From: Hyphococcus flavus
GTDB taxonomy: Bacteria > Pseudomonadota > Alphaproteobacteria > Caulobacterales > Parvularculaceae
Direction of reading: 5' to 3'
Length of the DNA: 64,000 nt
Assembly: GCF_028748065.1 (NCBI RefSeq)
Contig: NZ_CP118166.1
Span: forward strand, 3,239,501-3,303,500
The notes below the pieces were generated by a model that did no database searches, had not been told where the DNA came from, and worked only from the letters and a program-made list of their open reading frames with translations. Below are positions 1 through 9,000 of this stretch, piece by piece. The translations under genes were made by a program, and so were the position numbers. The number at the start of each line of letters is the position of its first letter. The stretch's first letter is position 1.

Positions 1-218
1 GCGACGCGCTGAAATCCCGATTTGGTGATGAAGTTTTCTTCGGTGCAGGTGAGCCCCGACAGCCAATACAGCACCGGGAACGGACCGGCCCCATGGTTTT
101 CTTTGGGCGGCGTAAACACCGCGAACTTCATTTCGCAGTTACAGGCGGCGCTTTCATGTGTGTAGACGCTTTGCGTCCCGCCGAAAGATTTTGTGGAGGA
201 AACAAGTTTGATACTCAT
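1..218 (-). CDS. fghA: S-formylglutathione hydrolase, N-terminal part (cut by window edge)
   Basis: Hydrolyses S-formylglutathione to formate and glutathione, the second step of glutathione-dependent formaldehyde detoxification in the cytoplasm. Only about 72 residues are inside the window. They read MSIKLVSSTKSFGGTQ and later VLYWLSGLTCTEENFITKSG, the typical N-terminus of the FrmB/FghA esterase family. The catalytic serine lies beyond the edge. The ATG (216-218) overlaps the stop of the upstream DUF2971 gene as TAATG, so translation is probably coupled. The partner dehydrogenase adhC lies upstream on the same strand, which supports the call. Confidence 0.93.
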   Translation of the reverse strand, partial: MSIKLVSSTKSFGGTQSVYTHESAACNCEMKFAVFTPPKENHGAGPFPVLYWLSGLTCTEENFITKSGFQRV

Positions 219-1177
219 TATGCCTCCTGACGTAATGGAATATTTGTTAATCGGATTCTTTCATAAGGATTTTCAAACCCAATTTCACGTAACACTTCAC
301 CAAACGCCTCGTAAGAAACCATGGGAAAGTATGTAGGCCCAATTAGAATACCTTCCAGTATTGCAGTTGGACTTAGATCAATTGGAATTTCACCTGTAGT
401 CATTTTTAGCGGTATTTTATAGATTCTTTGTGGAATTCCGTGTACGGAAACTATTTCTGTATCCAACCCTTCTGGCGGCCCCAGAGCGGGCGAGTGAACA
501 ACCCTCCATTCCCTTTCTTCGCGAAACGCTGCATGTTTAGTGCAAAGAATCCACGAAATAAGTGTTGTTCTCAGATAGAATATAATATCGCTTTTGTCGT
601 GGTTCGCCAAAACTTTTGCATTATCGTGAATGCGTCGAGCTAAAGACATTACTTGTGCGGACACTTCTGCCTCACCCGCATATCGCACAGGAAACGAATA
701 GGCCCCCAAATCATCTGTCTCAGCCGTAAACGGGTCGCCCCGAAATATAAGTGCAACCCCGGAACCGCCACCATAGGCTCTCCACATGGAGAGACGGCCA
801 AGTTCATTTTCCGAATTTTCATGTTCGGAAACGCAAACGACATAGGTAGTAAGAGGAAAAGCCTTCAGCCACTTATCAATATCATTCAACACTTTATCCG
901 CAATGGTATGATCCAATTCATTTATTGCCGCCCTAAAGGAGTTCCCTGCTTCGGAGTTAAAAGCTCGTACCAATAAGTTAGTTCCATAACTGATTTCTCC
1001 ATAGTCATTCATGCATGCCGTATTTCGCATCCAAATTTCTTTATTTTGGAGAATCCGTAACGCGGTTTCCGCAGACGTATAATATGCGAATCGCTTCGCA
1101 GTCCCGGAAATGTTTTCTCTAATTGCAACCTCATCTGGAATCAGAAGCCGGGCAGTTTCCAAAGGATCATCAATCAT
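218..1177 (-). CDS. DUF2971 domain protein inserted in the formaldehyde operon
   Basis: 319 residues, function unknown. The layout fits the DUF2971 family: an N-terminal YYTSAETALRIL block, MNDYGE, a central SMWRAYGGG motif followed by a hydrophobic strand, and FREEREWRVV about two thirds along. No signal peptide or membrane segment is visible, so it is probably cytoplasmic. The gene is visibly more AT-rich than its neighbours, which suggests acquisition. It starts 18 nt after the VOC gene with a GGGGG ribosome site and its stop overlaps the fghA start, so it is co-transcribed with and coupled to fghA. Family members are sometimes discussed with phage defence; nothing in this sequence proves that role. 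Confidence 0.7.
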   Translation of the reverse strand: MIDDPLETARLLIPDEVAIRENISGTAKRFAYYTSAETALRILQNKEIWMRNTACMNDYGEISYGTNLLVRAFNSEAGNSFRAAINELDHTIADKVLNDIDKWLKAFPLTTYVVCVSEHENSENELGRLSMWRAYGGGSGVALIFRGDPFTAETDDLGAYSFPVRYAGEAEVSAQVMSLARRIHDNAKVLANHDKSDIIFYLRTTLISWILCTKHAAFREEREWRVVHSPALGPPEGLDTEIVSVHGIPQRIYKIPLKMTTGEIPIDLSPTAILEGILIGPTYFPMVSYEAFGEVLREIGFENPYERIRLTNIPLRQEA

Positions 1178-1195
1178 AAAATAACCCCCAGAAAA

Positions 1196-1582
1196 TCACT
1201 CCGGCTTCATGCAATAAGTGCAGATCTTGTTGCCGTCGGGGTCGCGCAAGTACGCCGCATAGGCTGTCGGCGCGAAATCACGCGGGCCCGGCTCACCCTC
1301 GCAGGTTCCGCCATTGGCGATGCCGCCCGCATGAAATTCGTGTACGGCCTTCCGGCTCGGCGCGATGAACCCAATCGTCCCGCCATTAGCGTGCGTGGCT
1401 GGCTGGCCGTTCGCGGGCGACGTCACCCAGAATTCCGGCTGGTTCACGCCATAAATCAGCGTGCGGGCATCGCCGAACGTGCCCATGTTCTTAATGCCAA
1501 GCGGCGCCAGCACGGCGTCGTAAAAGGCTTTTGATTTTTCCTTGTCGTTCGAGCCAACCATGATGTGTGTAAAGATGGGCAT
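1196..1582 (-). CDS. VOC-superfamily (glyoxalase/bleomycin resistance-like) protein
   Basis: 128 residues. It starts MPIFTHIMVGSND and holds the paired beta-alpha-beta-beta-beta pattern of the vicinal oxygen chelate fold, with a C-terminal YLRDPDGNKICTYC motif common in this family. The open frame extends 22 codons further upstream, but that part runs into a palindromic repeat; ATG 1582 has a good AGAAGGAT site, so I start there. VOC genes of this kind often sit between adhC and fghA in alphaproteobacteria, suggesting a role with glutathione adducts or aldehydes. Substrate unknown. Confidence 0.8.
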   Translation of the reverse strand: MPIFTHIMVGSNDKEKSKAFYDAVLAPLGIKNMGTFGDARTLIYGVNQPEFWVTSPANGQPATHANGGTIGFIAPSRKAVHEFHAGGIANGGTCEGEPGPRDFAPTAYAAYLRDPDGNKICTYCMKPE

Positions 1583-1613
1583 TAGATTGATCCTTCTTTT
1601 TAATTTCTTTCGT

Positions 1614-1643
1614 CCGCTCTTCCCGGCGAAAGCCGGGATCCAG
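1614..1643. repeat. REP-like palindromic repeat, copy A
   Basis: A 30-bp unit built on a CCCGGC-GAAA-GCCGGG palindrome. Its reverse complement matches positions 2035-2064 at 28 of 30 bases. It lies between the VOC gene and the 99-residue gene, in inverted orientation relative to copy B. It resembles short palindromic extragenic repeats common in proteobacteria. Confidence 0.7.
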
Positions 1644-1648
1644 TACAA

Positions 1649-1948
1649 TTATTTCACAGGCGGGCTCATGCCGCGAATATCTTCCCAATATTCTTCAGCG
1701 ACGTCATCGTCTATGATTACTGGCGCCGAACTCTCTGGATACAACCTGTCGGCACCGTCTTTACGTGGCCCCGAAATCCAGAATTCTTCGCCAGTTTCCA
1801 CGTCGAAATAGTTGGCTTTGAAGCCTGAGCCTTTCAGACTTCGAAATGTTCGCCCTGCATAGGTGAGCGATTTGCCGGATTTAGAGTAAGTGACACGGCC
1901 GATGCGCGCCGGACCATTTAATCCGGTGGACTTATCTTCAATATACAT
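1649..1948 (-). CDS. Conserved small hypothetical protein
   Basis: About 99 residues from ATG 1948 (MYIEDKSTG); an upstream TTG at 2005 with an AAAGGAA site would add 19 residues, so the start is uncertain. The protein has a beta-rich core with RIGRVTYSKSGKSLTY, RSLKGSGFKANYFDVETGEE and EFWISGPRKDG, followed by IDDDVAEEYWEDIRG. I recognise this as a conserved small bacterial protein of unknown function. No signal peptide or catalytic motif is visible. It lies between adhC and the VOC gene and is bracketed by inverted copies of a 30-bp palindromic repeat, which suggests the segment moved as a unit. Confidence 0.7.
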   Translation of the reverse strand: MYIEDKSTGLNGPARIGRVTYSKSGKSLTYAGRTFRSLKGSGFKANYFDVETGEEFWISGPRKDGADRLYPESSAPVIIDDDVAEEYWEDIRGMSPPVK

Positions 1949-2034
1949 AATGCGATTTTTGGACAGCTTAATTTCTCCGTTCACCCTCGCGGAAGCGAAA
2001 ATCAATTTAAATTCCTTTACGCAAGGGTCAAATT

Positions 2035-2064
2035 CTGGATCCCGACTTTCGCCGGGATGAGCGG
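2035..2064. repeat. REP-like palindromic repeat, copy B
   Basis: Inverted partner of the repeat at 1614-1643 (28 of 30 bases identical after reverse complementing). Its core is an imperfect CCCGAC-TTTC-GCCGGG palindrome. It ends two bases before the adhC stop codon. Confidence 0.7.
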
Positions 2065-2066
2065 GT

Positions 2067-3179
2067 CTAGTAGACTACCACACTCCGGATGCTCTTTCCC
2101 TCATGCATCAGGTCGAAGGCCTTGTTGATGTCCTCTAGCGGCATGGTGTTGGTGATGAGCGGGTCGATCTGAATTTTCTTGTCCATATACCAGTCGACGA
2201 TTTTAGGCGTGTCGGTGCGCCCGCGCGCGCCGCCAAAGGCCGTGCCTTTCCAGACGCGGCCCGTCACAAGCTGAAACGGCCGGGTTGAGATTTCCTTGCC
2301 CGCTTCAGCTACGCCGATGATGATGGATTCGCCCCAGCCGCGATGACAACATTCCAACGCCTGACGCATCACATCCGTATTGCCGGTGCAGTCAAACGAA
2401 TAATCCGCGCCGCCATCGGTAAGACCGATTACCGCATCGACCACGTTGCCCGCGCCGATCTCTTTCGCGTTGACGAAATCCGTCATGCCGAACTCGCGGG
2501 CGATCCCTTCACGCGCCGGATTAATGTCAACGCCAATAATCTTGTCCGCGCCCACAAGCTTTGCGCCCTGAATGACGTTAAGGCCGATGCCGCCGAGGCC
2601 GAACACCGCCACATCGGCGCCGGGCTCCACGCCTGCCGTCCACACCACCGCGCCGACGCCGGTGGTGACGCCACAGCCGATGTAACAGGCCTTGTCGAAC
2701 GGCGCGTCCTTGCGAATTTTTGCAACAGAATATTCTGACAGAACGGTGAAATTCGAGAATGTCGAACAGCCCATGTAATGCGCCAGCGGTTTCCCTTTCC
2801 AGCTAAACCTGCTTGTACCGTCCGGCATGACGCCTTTGCCCTGCGTGGCGCGCACGGAGGTGCACAGGTTCGATTTTTGCGACAGGCAGGTTTTGCACTG
2901 GCGACATTCCGCCGTATACAGAGGAATGACGTGATCACCCGGCTCGACACTGGTGACGCCCGGCCCGACCTCGCGCACGATGCCTGCGCCTTCGTGGCCC
3001 AGGACCGAAGGAAAAATCCCTTCACTATCCTTGCCTTCCAGCGTGTATGCGTCGGTGTGACAGATGCCGGTCGCCATGATCTCCACCAGCACCTCGCCGG
3101 CCTTTGGCCCCTCAAGATCGATCTCCTCAATGACCAGCGGCTTGTTTGGTTCAACGGCGATTGCGGCTCTGGTTTTCAT
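2067..3179 (-). CDS. adhC: S-(hydroxymethyl)glutathione dehydrogenase / class III alcohol dehydrogenase
   Basis: Oxidises S-hydroxymethylglutathione to S-formylglutathione with NAD+, the first step of formaldehyde detoxification; homodimeric cytoplasmic zinc enzyme. The 370-residue length is normal. Catalytic zinc ligands are seen in [16 protein letters not shown] and the IGCGVTTG cysteine; the structural zinc site is [15 protein letters not shown] around residues 92-106. The NAD-binding GLGGIGLNV motif is near residue 195. It heads the minus-strand group whose distal gene is fghA, the next enzyme in the pathway. Divergent from kbl, with about 190 bp between the two starts. Confidence 0.97.
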   Translation of the reverse strand: MKTRAAIAVEPNKPLVIEEIDLEGPKAGEVLVEIMATGICHTDAYTLEGKDSEGIFPSVLGHEGAGIVREVGPGVTSVEPGDHVIPLYTAECRQCKTCLSQKSNLCTSVRATQGKGVMPDGTSRFSWKGKPLAHYMGCSTFSNFTVLSEYSVAKIRKDAPFDKACYIGCGVTTGVGAVVWTAGVEPGADVAVFGLGGIGLNVIQGAKLVGADKIIGVDINPAREGIAREFGMTDFVNAKEIGAGNVVDAVIGLTDGGADYSFDCTGNTDVMRQALECCHRGWGESIIIGVAEAGKEISTRPFQLVTGRVWKGTAFGGARGRTDTPKIVDWYMDKKIQIDPLITNTMPLEDINKAFDLMHEGKSIRSVVVY

Positions 3180-3370
3180 GGGGCTCTCTCCGATTCATTC
3201 GCGCCGCCAAATTCGGCAATTCGGTACGGGAAATCAACCAAACCCGGCAAAAGAATGAACCCCTGCTGATACTTTATAGCAATACTGAGCCAACGGGCTG
3301 GGCGCTTGTTGACCCGGGCGCCATGCGGCGCCAAACCATCCCGAAGCTAACCACCAGATAAGGACACACC

Positions 3371-4573
3371 ATGCGCAGCGCTTTTTATGACCGCGTCGCC
3401 GCGACACTTTCCGACATCCGCGAGCAGGGCCTTGAAAAAATCGAGCGTCAGATCACCTCGCCCCAAGGGCCGGTGATCGAGGTTGATCACAAAGGCGAGC
3501 GGAAAAAAGTGCTAAACTTTTGCGCCAATAATTATCTGGGCCTTGCGGACAGCAAGGAACTTGTCGCCGCCGCGAAAACTACCATGGACGAGTATGGGTA
3601 CGGCATGGCCTCGGTGCGCTTTATCTGCGGCACGACCGATTTGCACCGCAAGCTTGAAAAAGAGATCGCAGACTTCCTCGGCTACGAAGATTCAATTCTG
3701 TTCGCTGCGTGCTTTGACGCTAATGGCGGTGTTTTCGAACCTCTGCTCGAAGCGGAAGACGCCATCATCTCCGACGCGCTCAATCACGCATCAATCATCG
3801 ACGGCGTCCGGCTTTGCAAGGCTAAGCGCTACCGTTTCGCGAATTCGGACATGGAGGACTTGCGCGCTCAATTGAAACAGGCTGATGCGGACGGCGCGCG
3901 CACGAAACTGATCGTCACCGACGGCGTTTTCTCTATGGACGGCTATATCGCCAAGCTCGACGAGATCTGCGCCATCGCTGACGAGTTCGATGCGCTGGTG
4001 ATGGTGGATGACGCGCATGCTACCGGCTTTATGGGTCCCCATGGCGAGGGCACGCCCGCCCATTGCGGCGTCGCCAAACGCGTCGACATTCTTACCGGAA
4101 CGCTTGGCAAGGCGCTCGGCGGCGGCATGGGCGGTTATATCTGTGCAACGAAAGAGGTCGTGCATCTGTTGCGAAATCGCGCCCGGCCCTATCTCTTTTC
4201 CAATGCCCTGACGCCGGCGCTTTTGGGCGCGTCTTTAAAAACGCTGGAACTGATCCGTGATGGTGCGAGCCTTCGCGAACAGCTCTTCCGCAACGCCCGG
4301 CGCTTTCGCGAACAGATGGGCGCCGCCGGTTTCGACCTCCTGCCCGGGGAGCACCCGATTATCCCGATCATGATTTATGATGCGAAAAAAGCCGGCGAGA
4401 TGGCTGCTGCGCTGATGGATGAAGGCGTTTATGTGACGGCGTTTTCATTCCCCGTCGTGCCGAAAGGCAAGGCGCGTATCCGCACGCAAATGTGCGCCGG
4501 GCATAACGATGAGCAGGTCGATCAGGCCGTGACGGCGTTCACCAAGGTTGGTAAAAGCATTGGCGTGATTTAG
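3371..4573 (+). CDS. kbl: 2-amino-3-ketobutyrate CoA ligase (glycine C-acetyltransferase)
   Basis: PLP enzyme that cleaves 2-amino-3-oxobutyrate with CoA into glycine and acetyl-CoA, the second step of threonine degradation. 400 residues, usual length. The PLP-binding lysine is K247 in [21 protein letters not shown] holds the aspartate contacting the PLP nitrogen; the N-terminal [10 protein letters not shown] and FDANGGVFE blocks fit the alpha-oxoamine synthase fold. The start has GGACAC upstream. tdh follows 10 nt downstream, so the two genes form an operon supplying glycine and acetyl-CoA from threonine. Confidence 0.97.
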   Translation: MRSAFYDRVAATLSDIREQGLEKIERQITSPQGPVIEVDHKGERKKVLNFCANNYLGLADSKELVAAAKTTMDEYGYGMASVRFICGTTDLHRKLEKEIADFLGYEDSILFAACFDANGGVFEPLLEAEDAIISDALNHASIIDGVRLCKAKRYRFANSDMEDLRAQLKQADADGARTKLIVTDGVFSMDGYIAKLDEICAIADEFDALVMVDDAHATGFMGPHGEGTPAHCGVAKRVDILTGTLGKALGGGMGGYICATKEVVHLLRNRARPYLFSNALTPALLGASLKTLELIRDGASLREQLFRNARRFREQMGAAGFDLLPGEHPIIPIMIYDAKKAGEMAAALMDEGVYVTAFSFPVVPKGKARIRTQMCAGHNDEQVDQAVTAFTKVGKSIGVI

Positions 4574-4583
4574 GAGCATTTTC

Positions 4584-5621
4584 ATGAAAGCCCTGATGAA
4601 AGCAAAAGCCGAAGAAGGCATCTGGATGGTGGATACGTCCCGGCCCGAGGTCGGCGTCAATGACGTGCTGATCAAGGTGCGCCGCTCGGCGATCTGCGGC
4701 ACGGATGTCCACATTTACAACTGGGACGACTGGGCGCAAAAAACGATCCCCGTACCGATGACCGTCGGCCATGAATTTTCCGGCGAGATCGTCGAGATTG
4801 GCGCCGAAGTGCATCTTGAACATTTCAACATGAAAATCGGCGACCGCGTTTCTGCGGAAGGTCATGTCACTTGCGGCTATTGCCGCAACTGCCGTGCAGG
4901 CAAACGCCATCTTTGCCGCAATACGGTTGGCGTTGGCGTGAACCGACCGGGCTCCTTTGCAGAATATGTCGCCGTGCCGGCGTTCAACGTCTACAAACTG
5001 CCCGAAGACGTCTCTGACGAGATGGGGGCGATCTTCGATCCTTACGGCAACGCCACGCACACCGCCCTCGCCTTCGATCTCGTCGGCGAGGACGTGCTGA
5101 TCACCGGCGCCGGACCAATTGGCGTCATGGCGGTGGCGATCGCAAAGTTTTCTGGCGCGCGGCATGTGGTTATTACTGATGTCAACGACTACCGCCTTGA
5201 GCTTGCCAAAAGCATGGGCGCGACACGCGCGGTAAATGTGACCAATGAATCGCTTAAAGACGTCATGTCGGATCTCAAAATGACCGAAGGGTTTGATATC
5301 GGGCTTGAGATGTCTGGCGTGCCGTCTGCATTTCAGTCCATGCTGGAAACCATGAACCACGGCGGCAAGATCGCCATGCTCGGCATTATGCCCAACGGCG
5401 CCGGCGTTGACTGGGATAAAGTCATCTTCAAGGGTCTCGACATAAAGGGCATCTACGGCCGGCGCATGTTCGAAACCTGGTACAAGATGGGCGCCATGTT
5501 GCAGGCAGGCCTCGACCTCTCACCAATCCTGACCCACAGTTTCCCCATCGAGGACTATCAGAAAGGCTTTGATGTCATGCGTTCGGGCCAATCGGGTAAA
5601 GTCATCCTCGAATGGCCGTAG
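4584..5621 (+). CDS. tdh: L-threonine 3-dehydrogenase
   Basis: Zinc-dependent medium-chain dehydrogenase that oxidises threonine to 2-amino-3-oxobutyrate with NAD+. 345 residues, matching the family. [13 protein letters not shown] and [13 protein letters not shown] carry catalytic zinc ligands; [15 protein letters not shown] is the structural zinc site; [16 protein letters not shown] is the NAD-binding turn. The ribosome site overlaps the kbl stop (TAGGAG). The unstable product is used directly by Kbl, which explains the tight pairing. Confidence 0.97.
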   Translation: MKALMKAKAEEGIWMVDTSRPEVGVNDVLIKVRRSAICGTDVHIYNWDDWAQKTIPVPMTVGHEFSGEIVEIGAEVHLEHFNMKIGDRVSAEGHVTCGYCRNCRAGKRHLCRNTVGVGVNRPGSFAEYVAVPAFNVYKLPEDVSDEMGAIFDPYGNATHTALAFDLVGEDVLITGAGPIGVMAVAIAKFSGARHVVITDVNDYRLELAKSMGATRAVNVTNESLKDVMSDLKMTEGFDIGLEMSGVPSAFQSMLETMNHGGKIAMLGIMPNGAGVDWDKVIFKGLDIKGIYGRRMFETWYKMGAMLQAGLDLSPILTHSFPIEDYQKGFDVMRSGQSGKVILEWP

Positions 5622-5643
5622 ATTATCGTCAGCGCCAGGTTAG

Positions 5644-6528
5644 ATGAAAACTGCTCTAAAATTATTATGCGGCGTGATGCTTGTAGCGTTACTGGGCCTT
5701 GCGGCGATTATGAATGACGCCATGCCGGGTTCTGTCGCCTCCGCTGAGACCAAACTAAGAACGCTCACATCAGACGCGCTCGGGGTTTCAGCTGCGCAAT
5801 GGGCCGATTATGAAATTGACGGGCAAAAAATTATTCTCAGCGGCGAAGCCTCAGACCCTGATGCGCGCCAGGCTGTCATCCAGCGTATCAAATCCGCTGG
5901 CGGGCGTGGCGGCATAATCACTGGACCGGTGAGTAGCGTTGATGCGTCGGCACTGGTTGTGGCGGCGCCGCTGAGTGAAGAGCTTGCTGAGCCGGACGAT
6001 TCCATTGCTCAATCTGCGCTTGAGGAAGTCACGGCGCCTTCCCAGGAACCTGATGCGCCTGAAACTGAAGAAATTAGAGTGACTGAAATTGCAGACACGC
6101 CGCCCATGGAAACGCGAGAAGAAATTGACCGGAGCGCTCTCACAGCGGTAGCTGAGAATGACTGCATCAAAGAGTTGAAATCGACGATTGAGGCCCATTC
6201 CATTGATTTCGCCAGCGCCCGGGCGGAACTTGATAATCAGGCGCGGGCGCACCTCAGCGGCATAGCCATGATCATGAAAAACTGCCCCTCAGCGCGTTTG
6301 AATATCACCGGACACACGGACGCCAGCGGCAACGCGGCGCGCAATCTGCAGCTTAGCGGATACCGCGCGGACGCGGTGCGGACATACCTCACCTCAGTCG
6401 GTATTTCCGCGAGCCGCTTATCTGCACAAGGCGTGGGATCCCGCTCACCGCTGGTGAGTAACGAAACCCCAAGGGGGCGTGCGCAGAACCGCCGCATTGA
6501 AATCGAAGTGATCACTGGCGGCGAATAG
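5644..6528 (+). CDS. OmpA-family protein with N-terminal BON-like segment
   Basis: 294 residues. An N-terminal hydrophobic stretch (residues 5-22) is a signal peptide or anchor. Residues about 55-90 (YEIDGQKIILSGEASDPDAR) look like a BON-type domain, followed by a long acidic Pro/Glu-rich linker. The C-terminal 110 residues are an OmpA/MotB peptidoglycan-binding domain with LNITGHTDASGNAARN, AVRTYL and a final QNRRIEIEV. It is likely an envelope protein that contacts diaminopimelate in the cell wall. It follows tdh by 22 nt but has no metabolic link to it. Confidence 0.85.
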   Translation: MKTALKLLCGVMLVALLGLAAIMNDAMPGSVASAETKLRTLTSDALGVSAAQWADYEIDGQKIILSGEASDPDARQAVIQRIKSAGGRGGIITGPVSSVDASALVVAAPLSEELAEPDDSIAQSALEEVTAPSQEPDAPETEEIRVTEIADTPPMETREEIDRSALTAVAENDCIKELKSTIEAHSIDFASARAELDNQARAHLSGIAMIMKNCPSARLNITGHTDASGNAARNLQLSGYRADAVRTYLTSVGISASRLSAQGVGSRSPLVSNETPRGRAQNRRIEIEVITGGE

Positions 6529-6616
6529 CCTGTTCACATCTTTTCAGAATTACTGTTTTGACCTGTGCTTCAAGCTCGTTACGATGCACAATCAACACAG
6601 GCGGAAAGGGACAGTG

Positions 6617-7078
6617 ATGACTGCTATTGATGAAAAACTTGTTGAGCTTGGCATCATCCTGCCGGAGCCAGCCTCGCCTGTCGCGAATTACGTGCCGTAT
6701 GTTGTCTCGGGAAAAGAAGTCTTCATTTCCGGACAGGTTTCCATCGGGCCGGATGGCTTGATCACAGGGAAACTTGGCCGAGATCTTAACCTTGAAAAAG
6801 GCATAGAGGCTGCCCACGCTTGCGGCGTCAATCTCATCGCGCAACTGAAAGCAGCGTGTGAAGGTGATCTCTCACGTGTCAAACGCGTCGTTAAACTTGG
6901 CGCATTTGTAAATTGCACCGATGAATTTTACGACCAGCCCAAGGTTGTAAACGGCGCCTCAGATTTGATGGTCGCCGTTTTTGGCGACGCAGGCCGTCAT
7001 GCGCGCGCCGCCGTTGGCGCTCCCAGCTTGCCCTTGAACGCTGCTGTCGAAGTTGATGGGATCTTTGAGATCGATTAA
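6617..7078 (+). CDS. ridA: RidA/YjgF-family protein
   Basis: 153 residues. RidA proteins hydrolyse reactive enamine/imine intermediates such as 2-aminoacrylate. The fold signature is visible: VSGKEVFISGQVSIGPDG, a central ACGVNLIAQLKAA helix and RAAVGAPSLPLNAAVEVDG at the end, with the conserved arginine at RAAVG. This is the longer subclass (about 150 residues), whose substrate is less certain. ATG 6617 is preferred over the upstream start 6584 because GGAAAGGGA sits just ahead. The stop overlaps the next start as TAATG. Confidence 0.9.
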   Translation: MTAIDEKLVELGIILPEPASPVANYVPYVVSGKEVFISGQVSIGPDGLITGKLGRDLNLEKGIEAAHACGVNLIAQLKAACEGDLSRVKRVVKLGAFVNCTDEFYDQPKVVNGASDLMVAVFGDAGRHARAAVGAPSLPLNAAVEVDGIFEID

Positions 7079-8232
7079 TGCCGGACGGATCAGAATCCAT
7101 CCTTGCCCGAACGGTTTCGTCAATCGGCGAGATTGATGCGGCAATTTGGAACGGTCTCGCGAACCCGGTGGACGAAAAATTCAATCCGTTTGTTTCTTAC
7201 GAATTTCTGTCCGCTTTAGAAGCGTCCAAGTCCGTTGCCCCCGAGACTGGGTGGGCGCCAATGCATCTGATCATAGAGGAAGCTGGCGCGATCACAGGGG
7301 TAGCCCCGCTCTATGCAAAGGGACACAGCCAGGGCGAATATGTGTTCGATCATCACTGGGCTGACGCATACGCCCGTGCTGGCGGTCAGTATTACCCAAA
7401 ACTTTTATGTGCTGCGCCGTTCACACCCGTACCCGGCCCGCGCCTGCTGGCGAAAAACGAAACATCGAAAACCAATCTCGCTCTTGCCTTAAGGCAAGTA
7501 ACAGAAAGCATTCAGGCATCGTCCGCACACATAAATTTTGTTGAAGCCAATGACAAAGTTGCGTTGGAGAACACAGGATATTTGCTGCGAATGGGTGAGC
7601 AATATCACTGGTTCAATCGTGGCTACAAAGATTTTGATGATTTTCTGGTCGCGTTGTCTTCTCGCAAGAGAAAAGCAATCCGTCGTGAACGACGCGAGGC
7701 GCAATGTGATCTCGTCATACGCAAACTAAGGGGCGCTGAAATCACAGAAGCCCATTGGGATGCATTTTGGAGTTTTTATCAGGACACCGGCGCGCGCAAA
7801 TGGGGCTATCCTTATCTGACAAGAACATTCTTCCGGCTTATCGCAGAAAAGATGCCTGATTCATTATTGTTCATCGTTGCTGAACGTGATGGCGCGCCAA
7901 TCGCCGGCGCCCTCAACTTCATTGGCGGGGACGCGCTTTTTGGCCGATACTGGGGATGCACGGAAGATGTGCCGTTTTTGCACTTTGAAATTTGTTATCA
8001 TAGCGCGGTAGAATACGCCATTGAACATAAGCTGTCGCGCGTAGAAGCTGGCGCACAGGGACAACACAAGATCGCCCGCGGTTACGAACCTGTGCCGACC
8101 TGGTCAGCGCACTGGTTGCCGAATGAAAGTTTTCGCTCTGCAATAGAACGTTACCTTGAGGCGGAACGGCTGGAGACTGGAATGGAAATCGCCGCGTTAA
8201 AAAACTATACGCCCTTTAAACGCGGACAATAG
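7078..8232 (+). CDS. DUF482 (COG3146) GNAT-fold, FemAB-like acyltransferase
   Basis: 384 residues. It matches the family often annotated as peptidoglycan biosynthesis/recognition protein: NPFVSYEFLSALEAS near the N-terminus, YVFDHHWADAYARAGGQYYPKLL, SSRKRKAIRRERRE mid-protein, and FEICYHSAVEYAIEH with GAQGQHKIARGYEPV near the C-terminus. The fold is a duplicated GNAT domain as in FemX; substrate unproven. No signal peptide. Translation is coupled to ridA by a TAATG overlap. Confidence 0.85.
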   Translation: MPDGSESILARTVSSIGEIDAAIWNGLANPVDEKFNPFVSYEFLSALEASKSVAPETGWAPMHLIIEEAGAITGVAPLYAKGHSQGEYVFDHHWADAYARAGGQYYPKLLCAAPFTPVPGPRLLAKNETSKTNLALALRQVTESIQASSAHINFVEANDKVALENTGYLLRMGEQYHWFNRGYKDFDDFLVALSSRKRKAIRRERREAQCDLVIRKLRGAEITEAHWDAFWSFYQDTGARKWGYPYLTRTFFRLIAEKMPDSLLFIVAERDGAPIAGALNFIGGDALFGRYWGCTEDVPFLHFEICYHSAVEYAIEHKLSRVEAGAQGQHKIARGYEPVPTWSAHWLPNESFRSAIERYLEAERLETGMEIAALKNYTPFKRGQ

Positions 8233-8242
8233 AAAGCATTTT

Positions 8243-8464
8243 ATGAAAGTCATCAAACGCACTCACAATCAGCAGGAAGCCAAAATTATCGTCAGTTTCC
8301 TCCAGGCGCATGATATCAACGCTGAATTGCTGGATGGCGCAATCAATTCTGTTTTACCTATGCCTGGCGGCGTTCGGATTGCTGTCCCAGATGACCAGGA
8401 AGAAGAAGCTATTACATTGCTGAAAAATGCTGACAGTGGCGGCGCATCTGGAGAACAAGCCTAA
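8243..8464 (+). CDS. DUF2007-family small protein
   Basis: 73 residues, MKVIKRTHNQQEAKIIVSFL then an AHDINAELLDG strand, PGGVRIAVPDDQEEEA and a polar tail. This is the DUF2007 pattern (putative signal transducing or ferredoxin-like fold). Function unknown. It lies 10 nt after the DUF482 gene and its stop overlaps the HIT gene start (TAATG), so the three are one transcription unit. Confidence 0.85.
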   Translation: MKVIKRTHNQQEAKIIVSFLQAHDINAELLDGAINSVLPMPGGVRIAVPDDQEEEAITLLKNADSGGASGEQA

Positions 8465-8898
8465 TGAGTCTCGATAGTTCATACGACGATGATAACATTT
8501 TTGCGAAAATCATCCGAGGAGACGTGCCGTGCGTAAAGCTATATGAAACCGATGCTGTACTTGGCTTTATGGATGTCTTTCCTCAAAGCGAGGGGCATTG
8601 TCTCGTCATTCACAAATCAGCGACCGCAACAAACCTTTTTGATATTGAGCAAGACGCGCTGGCTGAACTTACTGCCGCTGTCCAAATCATAGCAGAAGGC
8701 GTCAAGGCTGGCCTTAAACCTGATGGTGTACGGATTGCGCAATTTAATGGCGCCGCTGCGGGACAGACTGTTTTCCATCTCCATTTTCATATTATTCCTG
8801 TCTACGAGAATACCACACTTGCCGCACATGGAAGCGCGGGCCCCAGAACAGCAGAGTCGCTGGAGCCGGTGGCCGATAAAATTAGAAAAGCAATCTAG
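8464..8898 (+). CDS. HIT-family nucleotide hydrolase
   Basis: 144 residues. HIT proteins hydrolyse nucleoside phosphoramidates or dinucleoside polyphosphates. The N-terminus has NIFAKIIRGDVPCVKLYETD and FMDVFPQSEGHCLVIHK; the histidine triad is HLHFHIIPV near residue 100. Domain length is normal. It is the last gene of the ridA-DUF482-DUF2007-HIT group; the strong terminator 220 bp further on may serve it or the RNA candidate in the gap. Confidence 0.95.
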   Translation: MSLDSSYDDDNIFAKIIRGDVPCVKLYETDAVLGFMDVFPQSEGHCLVIHKSATATNLFDIEQDALAELTAAVQIIAEGVKAGLKPDGVRIAQFNGAAAGQTVFHLHFHIIPVYENTTLAAHGSAGPRTAESLEPVADKIRKAI

Positions 8899-9000
8899 AC
8901 CGCCCCCACTTGTTATTCAAATTTTTAGCATTATTCTAACAGGATGGCTCTCGCATTTGTGTTGAGTTTTAGATTGCTTGTGTTTGTTTCTACTAGTAAT

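Noticed and set aside
2483-3154. 223-codon minus-strand frame inside adhC
   Set aside because: A different reading frame of adhC with Arg/Ser/Trp-rich content; no family match.
4539-5360. 273-codon minus-strand frame opposite tdh
   Set aside because: His/Arg-rich product typical of an antisense shadow of a GC-rich gene; tdh is certain here.
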